Made by a program: the position numbers and the translations under genes. Below the pieces are notes generated by a model. That model saw only the letters and a list, made by a program, of their open reading frames with translations, was not told the origin of the DNA and searched no databases. 9,728 nt of DNA from RGIG426 sp045643425 (GTDB lineage: Bacteria > Bacillota > Clostridia > Oscillospirales > Acutalibacteraceae), in NCBI GenBank assembly GCA_045643425.1, contig JAZUKW010000031.1, positions 1-9,728 on the forward strand, written 5' to 3'. Shown piece by piece: positions 1-6,285 of this stretch (the first letter of the stretch is position 1; each line of letters begins with the position of its first letter).

Positions 1-37
1 TTAAAAGAGCTCGTTGCCACGTTTTAAAAACACATAA

Positions 38-70
38 AAAAAGAGCAGGACTTTTCGTCCTGCTCTTTTT
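38..70 (-). terminator. Intrinsic terminator of the groES-groEL operon
   Basis: A perfect 14-bp stem (38-51 with 57-70) closes on a 5-base loop. It starts 8 bases beyond the groEL stop codon. Read on the minus strand, the GC core GAGCAGGAC/GTCCTGCTC is followed by a run of T from the A tract at 36-42, which is the classic rho-independent layout. A T run also lies on the plus side, so it could act in both directions. Positions 1-37 hold nothing else I can identify. Confidence 0.9.
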
Positions 71-78
71 GTTTCGGC

Positions 79-1707
79 TTAATACATACCGCCCATATCG
101 GGAGCGCCCGCCGGCATCGGCGGCTGCGGCTCTTTAATATCCGTAACGAGCGATTCGGTGGTCAGCACCATCGCCGCGACCCACGCCGCGTTTTGCAGCG
201 CGGAACGGGTCACCTTCGTCGGGTCAACGATGCCCGCCTCGAACATATCGGTGTAGGTGTTGCCGGCGAAATCATAGCCGTAGTTGACCTTGTCGCTGGT
301 GCGGATCTTGTCGATGATCACGCTGCCCTCCATACCGGCGTTGAGCGCGATTTGACGCACCGGCTCTTCCAGCGCTTTTTTGACGATGCAAACGCCGGTT
401 TTCACGTCGCCTTCGGCGGCTTCGATCATCGGATCCAGCACCGCGAGCGCGTTGACAAGCGCCACGCCGCCGCCCGCAACGATGCCCTCTTCCACCGCGG
501 CTTTGGTGGCGGAAAGCGCATCCTCGATGCGGAGCTTTTTCTCTTTCATCTCGACCTCGGTCGCGGCGCCGACTTTGATGACCGCCACACCGCCGGCGAG
601 CTTCGCCAAGCGCTCTTGCAGCTTCTCACGGTCGAAATCCGAGGTGGTGTTTTCGATTTGGGTGCGGATCTGCGCCACACGGCCGGCAATCGCATCCGCG
701 TCGCCCGCACCGTCCACGATGATGGTGTTTTCTTTTTGCACCTTCACCTGACGCGCACGGCCGAGCAGGTCGATGGTGGTCTCTTTAAGATCCAAGCCGA
801 CCTCGTCGGAGATGACCGTACCGCCGGTCAGGGTGGCAATATCCTGCAGCATCTCTTTGCGGCGATCACCGAAGCCGGGGGCTTTGACCGCCACGCAGGT
901 GAACGTGCCGCGGAGCTTGTTGACGATGAGGGTGGTCAACGCCTCGCCCTCGATGTCCTCGGCGATGATAACGAGCTTTTTGCCCGCCTGCAGCACCTGC
1001 TCGAGCAGCGGCAGAATATCCTGGATGTTGGAGATCTTCTTGTCGGTAATGAGCAGGAACGCATCGTCGATGACCGCTTCCATTTTGTCGGTATCGGTGA
1101 CCATATACGGCGTGATATAGCCGCGGTCAAACTGCATACCCTCGACCACCTCGGAATAGGTGTCGGCCGTTTTGGACTCCTCGATGGTGATAACGCCGTC
1201 GGCAGAAACCTTCTCCATCGCCTCGGCGATCAGATCGCCGATGGTGTTGTCGCCGGCGGAAATAGTCGCCACGCGGGCGATGTCGGTCGAGCCGGACACG
1301 GTTTTCGAGTTCTCGGCCACACGCGCCACGACCGCGTCCACGGCCTCCTGGATGCCGCGTTTCACGCCGACCGGGTTCGCGCCCGCCGCCACGTTCTTCA
1401 TGCCCTCACGGATGAGCGCTTGGGCAAGCAGGGTCGCGGTGGTCGTGCCGTCGCCGGCGATGTCGTTCGTTTTGGTCGCGACCTCTTTGACGAGCTGCGC
1501 GCCCATATTCTCGAACGGATCCTCGAGCTCGATTTCTTTCGCGATGGTCACACCGTCGTTGGTGATGAGCGGCGCACCGTACTGTTTATCGAGCACCACG
1601 TTTCTGCCGCGCGGGCCCATCGTGATCTTCACGGTATCGGCGAGCTTATCCACGCCCGTTTGCAGCGCTTTGCGAGCTTCCTCGCCAAACAAAATCTGTT
1701 TTGCCAT
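79..1707 (-). CDS. groEL: Chaperonin GroEL (Hsp60, large subunit)
   Basis: This is the 60-kDa cytosolic chaperonin. It forms a double heptameric ring that folds client proteins in an ATP-driven cycle with the GroES lid. The 542-residue length is normal for the family. The sequence opens with MAKQILFGEEAR, carries the ATP-binding loop GDGTTTAT near residue 85, and has the RIEDALSATKAA segment whose Asp is the catalytic residue of the family. AGGGVAL follows shortly after. The C-terminus is a short Met/Gly tail ending GGMY, a reduced form of the usual GGM repeat. The ATG is preceded by GAAGGAGA at a suitable distance. The gene lies 26 bases after groES in the same operon and is followed by a terminator. 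Regulation is expected to come from the CIRCE site upstream of groES. No frameshift or missing key residue is seen. Confidence 0.98.
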   Translation of the reverse strand: MAKQILFGEEARKALQTGVDKLADTVKITMGPRGRNVVLDKQYGAPLITNDGVTIAKEIELEDPFENMGAQLVKEVATKTNDIAGDGTTTATLLAQALIREGMKNVAAGANPVGVKRGIQEAVDAVVARVAENSKTVSGSTDIARVATISAGDNTIGDLIAEAMEKVSADGVITIEESKTADTYSEVVEGMQFDRGYITPYMVTDTDKMEAVIDDAFLLITDKKISNIQDILPLLEQVLQAGKKLVIIAEDIEGEALTTLIVNKLRGTFTCVAVKAPGFGDRRKEMLQDIATLTGGTVISDEVGLDLKETTIDLLGRARQVKVQKENTIIVDGAGDADAIAGRVAQIRTQIENTTSDFDREKLQERLAKLAGGVAVIKVGAATEVEMKEKKLRIEDALSATKAAVEEGIVAGGGVALVNALAVLDPMIEAAEGDVKTGVCIVKKALEEPVRQIALNAGMEGSVIIDKIRTSDKVNYGYDFAGNTYTDMFEAGIVDPTKVTRSALQNAAWVAAMVLTTESLVTDIKEPQPPMPAGAPDMGGMY

Positions 1708-1733
1708 AATGCAAATTCTCCTTCAAAAAATAC

Positions 1734-2018
1734 TTATTCGACAATCGCAAGAATGTCGTTTTGACGAACGATCATATACTCGACGCCGTCCAGCTTCACT
1801 TCGGTGCCGGCGTATTTGCTTGTAAGCACCTTGTCGCCGACCTTGACGTACATTTCGACCTCTTTGCCGTCCACAACGCCGCCGGGGCCGACAGCCTTGA
1901 TTTCCGCGACCTGGGGTTTTTCCTTCGCCGTTCCCGCCAGGATGATCCCGCTTTTGGTGGTCTCCTCCGCCTCCACAAACTGAAGCACGACGCGATCGGC
2001 CAACGGTTTGATATTCAT
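1734..2018 (-). CDS. groES: Co-chaperonin GroES (Hsp10)
   Basis: This is the small heptameric lid of the GroEL chamber in the cytosol. At 94 residues it has the normal length. It starts MNIKPLADRVVLQ and contains the mobile loop TTKSGIILAGTAKEKPQ at about residues 20-36, including the hydrophobic IIL tripeptide that docks on GroEL. The conserved VGPG turn and the VGDKVLTSKYAGTEVKLDG roof/core segment follow. The ATG has a strong AAGGGAGG ribosome binding site 6 bases upstream (plus-strand complement at 2025-2033). It is the first gene of the operon and is followed by groEL after a 26-base gap. The upstream leader contains the CIRCE element, so HrcA repression is expected. Confidence 0.97.
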   Translation of the reverse strand: MNIKPLADRVVLQFVEAEETTKSGIILAGTAKEKPQVAEIKAVGPGGVVDGKEVEMYVKVGDKVLTSKYAGTEVKLDGVEYMIVRQNDILAIVE

Positions 2019-2057
2019 AACTTTGCCTCCCTTTATGTGAATGATTTTAAAGACGTT

Positions 2058-2084
2058 TTAGCACTCCGCGTTCGGGAGTGCTAA
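2058..2084 (-). promoter_or_regulatory. CIRCE operator (HrcA binding site)
   Basis: The sequence matches the CIRCE consensus exactly: TTAGCACTC, a 9-base spacer, then GAGTGCTAA. The arms extend to 11 bp of perfect complementarity (2056-2066 with 2076-2086). It lies just downstream of the groES -10 box, so it would cover the transcription start and sit at the head of the mRNA leader. CIRCE is the established binding site of the heat-inducible repressor HrcA, whose activity depends on GroEL. hrcA itself is not in this window. Confidence 0.97.
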
Positions 2085-2089
2085 AACCT

Positions 2090-2117
2090 ATTATAGCCAA
2101 TTTTTTGAAAAATGCAA
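2090..2117 (-). promoter_or_regulatory. Sigma-A type promoter of groES-groEL
   Basis: On the minus strand a perfect -10 box TATAAT (2090-2095) lies 16 bases from TTGCAT (2112-2117), which keeps the conserved TTG of a -35 box. The predicted start is near 2083, at the edge of the CIRCE element, which is the usual arrangement. The -10 is convincing and the -35 is weak. Confidence 0.8.
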
Positions 2118-2164
2118 GCGAATTTTGCGATTTCTTCCCATTGTTTACGGTTTTTTCACAAAAG

Positions 2165-2195
2165 AAAACCGCAACGGCAACGCCCTTGCGGTTTT
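2165..2195 (-). terminator. Intrinsic terminator of the UPF0371 gene
   Basis: A 10-bp stem (2165-2174 with 2186-2195) encloses a smaller GGC/GCC stem, separated from it by one C-C mismatch. It begins 11 bases past the stop codon of the UPF0371 gene. On the minus strand the stem ends in GCGGTTTT followed by CTTTTG, giving an adequate T tract. It insulates the groES promoter, which lies about 50 bases further along, from UPF0371 transcription. Confidence 0.85.
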
Positions 2196-2206
2196 TCAGT
2201 CGGATT

Positions 2207-3691
2207 TTATCGGTGGAACAGCTTTTTCGTCTGATAATTCGGCTCGCACGTCACCATAATGCCGAGGTTTTTAAGGGTTTTCTCGTCCACCTGCGACAGG
2301 ATAACCGACGAGTGCAGCTGGCAATTTTGCAGCTTCGGCAGCTGGTCGAGCGCCAGCTTGGCGTTTTGATCCGTCACGGCGCACACCGACAGCGCCAGCA
2401 AAATTTCGTCCACGTGCAGACGCGGGTTGTGGTTGCCGAGATAGGCGGTTTTCAGCTGTTGGATAGGCTCCAGCACCTCAGGCGACAAAAGGTGGATGCT
2501 GTCGTCGATCCCGCCGAAGATTTTCAGCGTATTGAGAAGCACCGATGAGCAAGCGCCCAAAAGCCGCGACGTTTTGCCGGTCACAAGCGTGCCGTCCGGC
2601 AGCTCGATCGCCGCCGCCGGCTCTTCGGTAAGCACCGCTTTTTCCAAAGCCGCCGACACCGCCGGACGGTCGGCAAGCGTTACGCCCGCCTGCTTCATCA
2701 AAAGCTCGATCTTATAAATCGGTTCGTCCGACGCCAGGCCCTTGCGGTTCTCGCATTGTGCGGCGTAGTAGCGGCGGATGATCTCCTGCCGCGCGGCATC
2801 GCACACCGCGTCGTCATCCACAATGCAGTAGCCCGCCATATTCACGCCCATATCCGTCGGCGATTTGTAGGGGCATTCGCCGTAGATCCGCTCGAAAATT
2901 GCAGAAAGCACCGGGAAAATTTCCACGTCGCGGTTGTAGTTGACGGTGGTCTCGCCGTAGGCCTCGAGGTGGAACGGGTCGATCATATTCACATCGTCCA
3001 AATCGGCGGTCGCCGCTTCGTACGCGAGGTTTACGGGGTGCTTCAAAGACAGGTTCCAAATCGGGAACGTCTCAAACTTCGCGTAGCCGGCACGGTTGCC
3101 GCGCTTATGCTCGTGATACAGCTGAGACAGACACACCGCCATTTTGCCGCTTCCCGGGCCGGGAGCGGTCACCACAACGAGGCGACGGGAGGTCTCGATA
3201 AATTGGTTTTTGCCGTAGCCGTCATCGCTGACGATGAGCGGAATATTCGAGGGATAGCCGGCGATCGTATAGTTGCGATACACGGTCATTCCGAGGCTTT
3301 CAAGGCGTTTTTCAAACGCGACCACAGCGGGCTGATCGGTATAGCGGGTGATGACCACGCTGCCGACGAACAGACCGATACCGCGGAACGCGTCGATCAG
3401 GCGCAGCACGTCCAAATCGTAGGTGATGCCGAGGTCGCCGCGCACCTTGTTTTTCTCAATGTCGCCGGCGTTGATGGCAATAACGATTTCCGCCTCATCC
3501 TTCATCTGAAGCAGCATCCGCACCTTACTGTCCGGCTGGAAGCCGGGAAGAACGCGGGAGGCGTGATAATCGTCAAACAGCTTTCCGCCGAATTCCAGAT
3601 ACAGCTTTCCGCCGAATTTTTGGATACGCTCACGGATATGCTCCGACTGCATCGTCAAATAGCGGTCGTTATCGAATCCGTTTCTTATCAT
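2207..3691 (-). CDS. UPF0371 (DUF1846) family protein, function unknown
   Basis: Full-length at 494 residues and recognised from its family-typical segments: SEHIRERI (16-23), FGGKLYLEFGGKLFDDYHASRVLPGF (26-51), DIEKNKVRGDLGITYDLDVLRLID (77-100), VVTAPGPGSGKMAVCLSQLYHEHKRG (173-198), GYAKFETFPIWNLSLKHPVNLAYEAATADL (202-231) and KSPTDMGVNMAG (276-287). The GPGSGK stretch resembles a P-loop but is one residue short of GxxxxGK[ST] and lacks the final Ser/Thr, so nucleotide binding cannot be claimed from it. There is no signal peptide or membrane segment, so it is expected to be cytosolic. The ATG at 3691 fits family N-termini, which start a few residues before the SEHI segment. Ribosome-binding candidates are GAGGA, close to the ATG, and GGGAG, further away; neither is ideally spaced. 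It forms its own transcription unit, divergent from plsY. No biochemical function is assigned. Confidence 0.93.
   Translation of the reverse strand: MIRNGFDNDRYLTMQSEHIRERIQKFGGKLYLEFGGKLFDDYHASRVLPGFQPDSKVRMLLQMKDEAEIVIAINAGDIEKNKVRGDLGITYDLDVLRLIDAFRGIGLFVGSVVITRYTDQPAVVAFEKRLESLGMTVYRNYTIAGYPSNIPLIVSDDGYGKNQFIETSRRLVVVTAPGPGSGKMAVCLSQLYHEHKRGNRAGYAKFETFPIWNLSLKHPVNLAYEAATADLDDVNMIDPFHLEAYGETTVNYNRDVEIFPVLSAIFERIYGECPYKSPTDMGVNMAGYCIVDDDAVCDAARQEIIRRYYAAQCENRKGLASDEPIYKIELLMKQAGVTLADRPAVSAALEKAVLTEEPAAAIELPDGTLVTGKTSRLLGACSSVLLNTLKIFGGIDDSIHLLSPEVLEPIQQLKTAYLGNHNPRLHVDEILLALSVCAVTDQNAKLALDQLPKLQNCQLHSSVILSQVDEKTLKNLGIMVTCEPNYQTKKLFHR
3577..3618 (-). repeat. 18-bp direct repeat inside the UPF0371 gene
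   Basis: Two identical 18-base copies (3577-3594 and 3601-3618) lie 24 bases apart start to start. They encode the protein repeat FGGKL-YLE-FGGKL at residues 27-39. The amino-acid repeat is, from memory, a conserved feature of the UPF0371 family, so this is an internal protein motif and not an insertion. Confidence 0.8.
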
Positions 3692-3730
3692 TCTTCCTCA
3701 CGCTCCCGTTTTGGATTTCATACAGCCCTT

Positions 3731-3759
3731 ATTATAGCGTAATTTTTGTCGGATTTCAA
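3731..3759 (-). promoter_or_regulatory. Sigma-A type promoter of the UPF0371 gene
   Basis: On the minus strand TTGAAA (3754-3759) and TATAAT (3731-3736) are separated by 17 bases, which is near-consensus. The predicted start near 3724 leaves a leader of about 30 bases. The -35 box overlaps the left arm and spacer of the inverted repeat at 3748-3773. Confidence 0.85.
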
Positions 3760-3773
3760 GAGGTAAATCCGAC
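3748..3773. promoter_or_regulatory. Perfect inverted repeat, candidate operator between divergent promoters
   Basis: GTCGGATTT (3748-3756) and AAATCCGAC (3765-3773) are perfect inverted copies with an 8-base spacer. The repeat covers the -35 box of the UPF0371 promoter and ends about 40 bases before the plsY -35 box. No gene is transcribed into it from either side, so a terminator role is unlikely. A binding site for a dimeric regulator is the best guess. I do not recognise it as a known operator class. Confidence 0.55.
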
Positions 3774-3812
3774 TTTTGCGATTATCTTTTTTGGGAAATG
3801 CAGGTAGGAGAA

Positions 3813-3841
3813 TTGACATTCCGCTTTGCACGGAGTATAAT
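3813..3841 (+). promoter_or_regulatory. Perfect-consensus sigma-A promoter of plsY-gpsA
   Basis: TTGACA (3813-3818) and TATAAT (3836-3841) are separated by exactly 17 bases, matching the housekeeping consensus at all 12 positions. The predicted start near 3848 gives a leader of roughly 32 bases before the plsY ATG. Strong, largely constitutive expression is expected unless a repressor acts. Confidence 0.92.
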
Positions 3842-3865
3842 GAAAATACTATGAAAATTAAAAGT

Positions 3866-3870
3866 GGGAG
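3866..3870 (+). promoter_or_regulatory. plsY ribosome binding site that decides the start
   Basis: GGGAG lies 9 bases before the ATG at 3880 but only 3 bases before the in-frame GTG at 3874. The spacing supports the ATG as the true start, making PlsY two residues shorter than the longest reading. Confidence 0.75.
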
Positions 3871-3879
3871 TTTGTGCGT

Positions 3880-4608
3880 ATGTGGTCTGCTCTTGTGGAA
3901 ATCACTCGGTACTGTGCTTTGCCTATGCTGCTGGCGGCGTTCGTCGCCTATCTGCTGGGCAGCGTCAACAGCGCCATCATCCTCACTAAAATTCGACAGG
4001 GCGGCGACATCCGCGACGTAGGCTCCGGAAACGCCGGTGCCACCAACGTCCTGCGCACACAGGGCTGGGGGCCGGCGCTGATCACCGGCTTCGGTGATTT
4101 GGCGAAAAGCTTGGTCGCCGTTCTGTTAGGACAGTATATCCTGGTCCATTTCAGCAGCGGCGATTTCGACGCCACCGTGCTGTCCCTTGTCGGCGGCTAT
4201 TTGGCCGGGCTTTTCTGTATCATCGGCCACCTCTTCCCCGTCTATTTCGGCTTCCGCGGCGGCAAAGGCGTCGTCGCCACGCTCGGTTTAGGCCTTATTT
4301 TGGATTGGCGCGCCGCGTTGCTGGCGCTTGCCGCGTTCGGCATCGTCGTCGGCATCACCCGTATGGTCTCCGCCGCGTCCCTTTGCGGCGGGCTCGGTAT
4401 GGTCGCGGGAACGTTTTTGTTCCCCACGCTGTTCGACAAGCTCGACCCCACCGTCATCGGCTTTTGCACCGCGATGATGGGGTGCGCCGTGCTGCTCGTC
4501 TTTATCAAACACATCCCGAATATCCGCCGTATTTTTAACGGCACCGAAAGTCGTTTCGGCAGCAAAAACAAAACCGAAACGTCCGAAAAAACCGAACAAG
4601 GAGAATAA
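3880..4608 (+). CDS. plsY: Glycerol-3-phosphate acyltransferase PlsY
   Basis: This integral membrane enzyme transfers an acyl group from acyl-phosphate (made by PlsX) to sn-glycerol 3-phosphate. The product, lysophosphatidic acid, starts phospholipid synthesis. The family motifs are in order: LLGSVNSAIILTK (25-37), GSGNAGATNVLR (48-59), GHLFPVYFGFRGGKGVVAT (116-134) and a later RMVSAAS (161-167). Several hydrophobic stretches (about 12-35, 65-90, 98-120, 133-160, 168-185, 190-210) fit the multi-pass fold. At 242 residues it is longer than the usual size of about 200, because of a hydrophilic, charged C-terminal tail after residue 218. The ATG at 3880 is chosen over the GTG at 3874 by ribosome-binding-site spacing. 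It is followed closely by gpsA, which supplies its substrate. The prototypical promoter lies just upstream. Confidence 0.96.
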   Translation: MWSALVEITRYCALPMLLAAFVAYLLGSVNSAIILTKIRQGGDIRDVGSGNAGATNVLRTQGWGPALITGFGDLAKSLVAVLLGQYILVHFSSGDFDATVLSLVGGYLAGLFCIIGHLFPVYFGFRGGKGVVATLGLGLILDWRAALLALAAFGIVVGITRMVSAASLCGGLGMVAGTFLFPTLFDKLDPTVIGFCTAMMGCAVLLVFIKHIPNIRRIFNGTESRFGSKNKTETSEKTEQGE

Positions 4609-4611
4609 CCT

Positions 4612-5607
4612 ATGGCAAACATTACCGTTTTAGGCTCCGGCGGCTGGGGTGCCGCCCTCGCCGTCATGGCCCAGCGCTTCGGCCACCGGGTCACGCTGTG
4701 GTCGCCTTTTAAAGAAGAGATCGACGAGATCCGGGAACACGGCGAGCATCGCCGCCTGCTGCCCGGCGTGGCGATCCCCTCTTCCATGACGCTGACCACC
4801 GATGAAGCCTGCGTCTCCGACGCGGATCTGACGCTGATGGTCACCCCCTCCTTTGCCCTCGAGCAGACCGCCCAGCGCATCCGCCCTTACTTTAAAGACG
4901 GCGGCATTGTGGCGATCGCCACCAAGGGGTTGGAGGACAAAAGCTGCCGTCGCTTCTCCCAAATCGTCGAAGCGACCCTGCCTACCGCGCGCGTCGCGGT
5001 GCTGTCCGGCCCCTCCCACGCGGAGGAAGTCGGGCGCGGCGTTCCCACCTCGGTGGTAGCCGCCTCGCAGGATACGGCCACCGCCAAAGCGGTGCAGGAT
5101 ATTCTCATGAACCCGGTGTTCCGCATCTACACGAGCGACGACGTCGTCAGCGTGGAGCTCGGGGGCGCGCTCAAAAACGTGATCGCGCTGTCTGCCGGTA
5201 TCTGCGACGGCCTGCAAATGGGTGACAACACCAAAGCCGCGTTGATGACCCGCGGGCTTGCGGAAATGATGCGGCTCGGCGCCGCCGCCGGCGGTAACGA
5301 GCGCACCTTCTCCGGTCTTTCGGGCATGGGCGATCTCATCGTCACCTGCGGCAGTATGCACAGTCGCAACCGCCGCGCCGGCATCCTGATCGGTCAGGGA
5401 ACCGCGCCGGAAAAGGCCATCCAATCCGTCGGCACGGTGGAGGGCTATTTGGCGGTCAAGACCGCTGTGCGCCTCGCAGCGGACTACGGTGTCGAAATGC
5501 CCATTACCGAGGCCTGCTACCGCATCTGCTACGAGGGCGAATCTCCCCGCGATGCGATCACGCAGCTGATGAACCGCCCGAAAAAGAGCGAATCAGACAC
5601 CCCGTAA
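4612..5607 (+). CDS. gpsA: NAD(P)-dependent glycerol-3-phosphate dehydrogenase
   Basis: This cytosolic enzyme reduces dihydroxyacetone phosphate to sn-glycerol 3-phosphate, the backbone of phospholipids and the substrate of PlsY encoded just upstream. At 331 residues the length is normal. The N-terminal Rossmann nucleotide-binding motif is GSGGWGAALA (8-17). ATKGLE (103-108) carries a conserved substrate-site Lys, and SGPSHAEEV (132-140) is typical of the family. ELGGALKNVIALSAGICDGL (182-201) contains the catalytic Lys (about 188), and SGMGDLIVTCGSMHSRNRR (237-255) is the C-terminal domain signature. The ATG is 3 bases after the plsY stop, with AAGGAGA at 4598-4604 lying in the end of plsY, so the two are co-transcribed and probably translationally coupled. 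A strong terminator follows. Nothing appears broken. Confidence 0.97.
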   Translation: MANITVLGSGGWGAALAVMAQRFGHRVTLWSPFKEEIDEIREHGEHRRLLPGVAIPSSMTLTTDEACVSDADLTLMVTPSFALEQTAQRIRPYFKDGGIVAIATKGLEDKSCRRFSQIVEATLPTARVAVLSGPSHAEEVGRGVPTSVVAASQDTATAKAVQDILMNPVFRIYTSDDVVSVELGGALKNVIALSAGICDGLQMGDNTKAALMTRGLAEMMRLGAAAGGNERTFSGLSGMGDLIVTCGSMHSRNRRAGILIGQGTAPEKAIQSVGTVEGYLAVKTAVRLAADYGVEMPITEACYRICYEGESPRDAITQLMNRPKKSESDTP

Positions 5608-5636
5608 TCCTCGCAGTTCTGAATTTAAGCAAACGA

Positions 5637-5670
5637 AAAACCCCTCTGTACGATCGTACAGAGGGGTTTT
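5637..5670. terminator. Bidirectional terminator between gpsA and pilO
   Basis: This is a perfect 34-base palindrome: a 15-bp stem (AAAACCCCTCTGTAC and its complement) closed by GATC, with A tracts on one side and T tracts on the other. It lies between the convergent gpsA (stop at 5607) and pilO (stop at 5683) and provides a T run in both reading directions (TTTTCTTTT on plus, TTTTTCG on minus). It is expected to end both transcription units. Confidence 0.93.
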
Positions 5671-5682
5671 CTTTTAGGGCTT

Positions 5683-6285
5683 TTAGTAGGCGACGTCTTC
5701 CTCTACCTGCGGAGTTTCTTCATACTCGAAGATCGTAATGTTGCAGGAGACGTTGGCGCTTTCGGCACCGTTTTCACCTTGCGACACCGTGAAGGTGATG
5801 TTGTTAAGGAGACAACCGTGCTCCATCTCGTTGAAGCTGCGAAGCACGTTGTACGCATCCTCGCGGGAGGTGGTCTTGAAGGTCACGGAAATATCCCGAC
5901 GCCAGCAGTTTTCCTCACGGGACGGGGGCGAGAAGCTCAAGGAGAAGGTCTCGGTCACGCCGAGGATCTGGTTCACCTCGTCAGTCAGCTCCACCAAGTT
6001 GTTGTAGTCGGCGATTTTGGTGAAATCGGTCACGGTTTTGTCGTCATCCTCCAGCGTAAGGCCCAGATCTTCCATCCAGCCCTTCAGCACGTTGATGTCG
6101 TTCAAGACCTCGGTGTTTTCTTCGTTGGTCGTTTGGATGAGACCCTTTTGGCTATCCGAGCCGCGCAGCTCTTCGATGCGCGCCTTGTTCGGCGTAAAGA
6201 AGAGCATATACCACAAGGCGGCCACAACAACGAGACCCAAAACGCCCATCATAATCTTATCACGACTGCTCATCTTGTTCGTCAT
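5683..6285 (-). CDS. pilO: PilO-like type IV pilus assembly protein
   Basis: This 200-residue protein has a short cytoplasmic N-terminus, one membrane segment (about 11-30, GVLGLVVVAALWYMLFFTP) and a C-terminal domain expected outside the membrane. After the membrane helix comes a helical, polar stretch (33-75), then an alternating hydrophobic domain compatible with the ferredoxin-like fold of PilO. Sequence identity to PilO is weak by eye. The call rests on size, topology and position as the last gene after pilM and pilN. In characterised systems PilO pairs with PilN and links the cytoplasmic PilM ring to the rest of the machine. Three cysteines (127, 158, 181) and an acidic tail (EYEETPQVEEDVAY) are notable. 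The ATG overlaps the pilN stop as ATGA and has AGGAGGTGA upstream, so translation is coupled. A terminator follows. A GspM-like name would be an alternative. Confidence 0.78.
   Translation of the reverse strand: MTNKMSSRDKIMMGVLGLVVVAALWYMLFFTPNKARIEELRGSDSQKGLIQTTNEENTEVLNDINVLKGWMEDLGLTLEDDDKTVTDFTKIADYNNLVELTDEVNQILGVTETFSLSFSPPSREENCWRRDISVTFKTTSREDAYNVLRSFNEMEHGCLLNNITFTVSQGENGAESANVSCNITIFEYEETPQVEEDVAY

Noticed and set aside
193..1764. Open frame of 523 codons on the plus strand, opposite groEL
   Set aside because: It lies entirely antisense to a certain groEL and groES end, its product is rich in His, Arg, Asp and Gly with no recognisable motif, and it has no ribosome binding site. 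Long antisense frames are expected opposite genes with G/C-rich third positions.
2148..2174. Alternative stem CGGTTTT/AAAACCG competing with the UPF0371 terminator, resembling an attenuator
   Set aside because: It lies downstream of the gene, not in a leader, and there is no gene in the same direction for it to control before the groES promoter. The pairing is short and AT-rich.
2756..3742. Open frame of 328 codons on the plus strand, opposite the UPF0371 gene
   Set aside because: It is antisense to a clearly conserved gene, and its low-complexity His/Val/Ala/Asp product matches no family. It is a composition artefact.
3874..3876. GTG at 3874 as the plsY start
   Set aside because: It is only 3 bases from GGGAG, whereas the ATG at 3880 has a 9-base spacing.
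3851..4021. ATG at 3851 opening a frame that starts MKIKSGSL before plsY
   Set aside because: It lies within the first bases of the predicted plsY transcript, has no ribosome binding site, and runs out of frame through the conserved PlsY motifs.
4630..5424. Open frame of 264 codons on the minus strand, opposite gpsA
   Set aside because: It is antisense to an intact gpsA with all motifs present, and its product is Gly/His/Asp-rich with no known domain.
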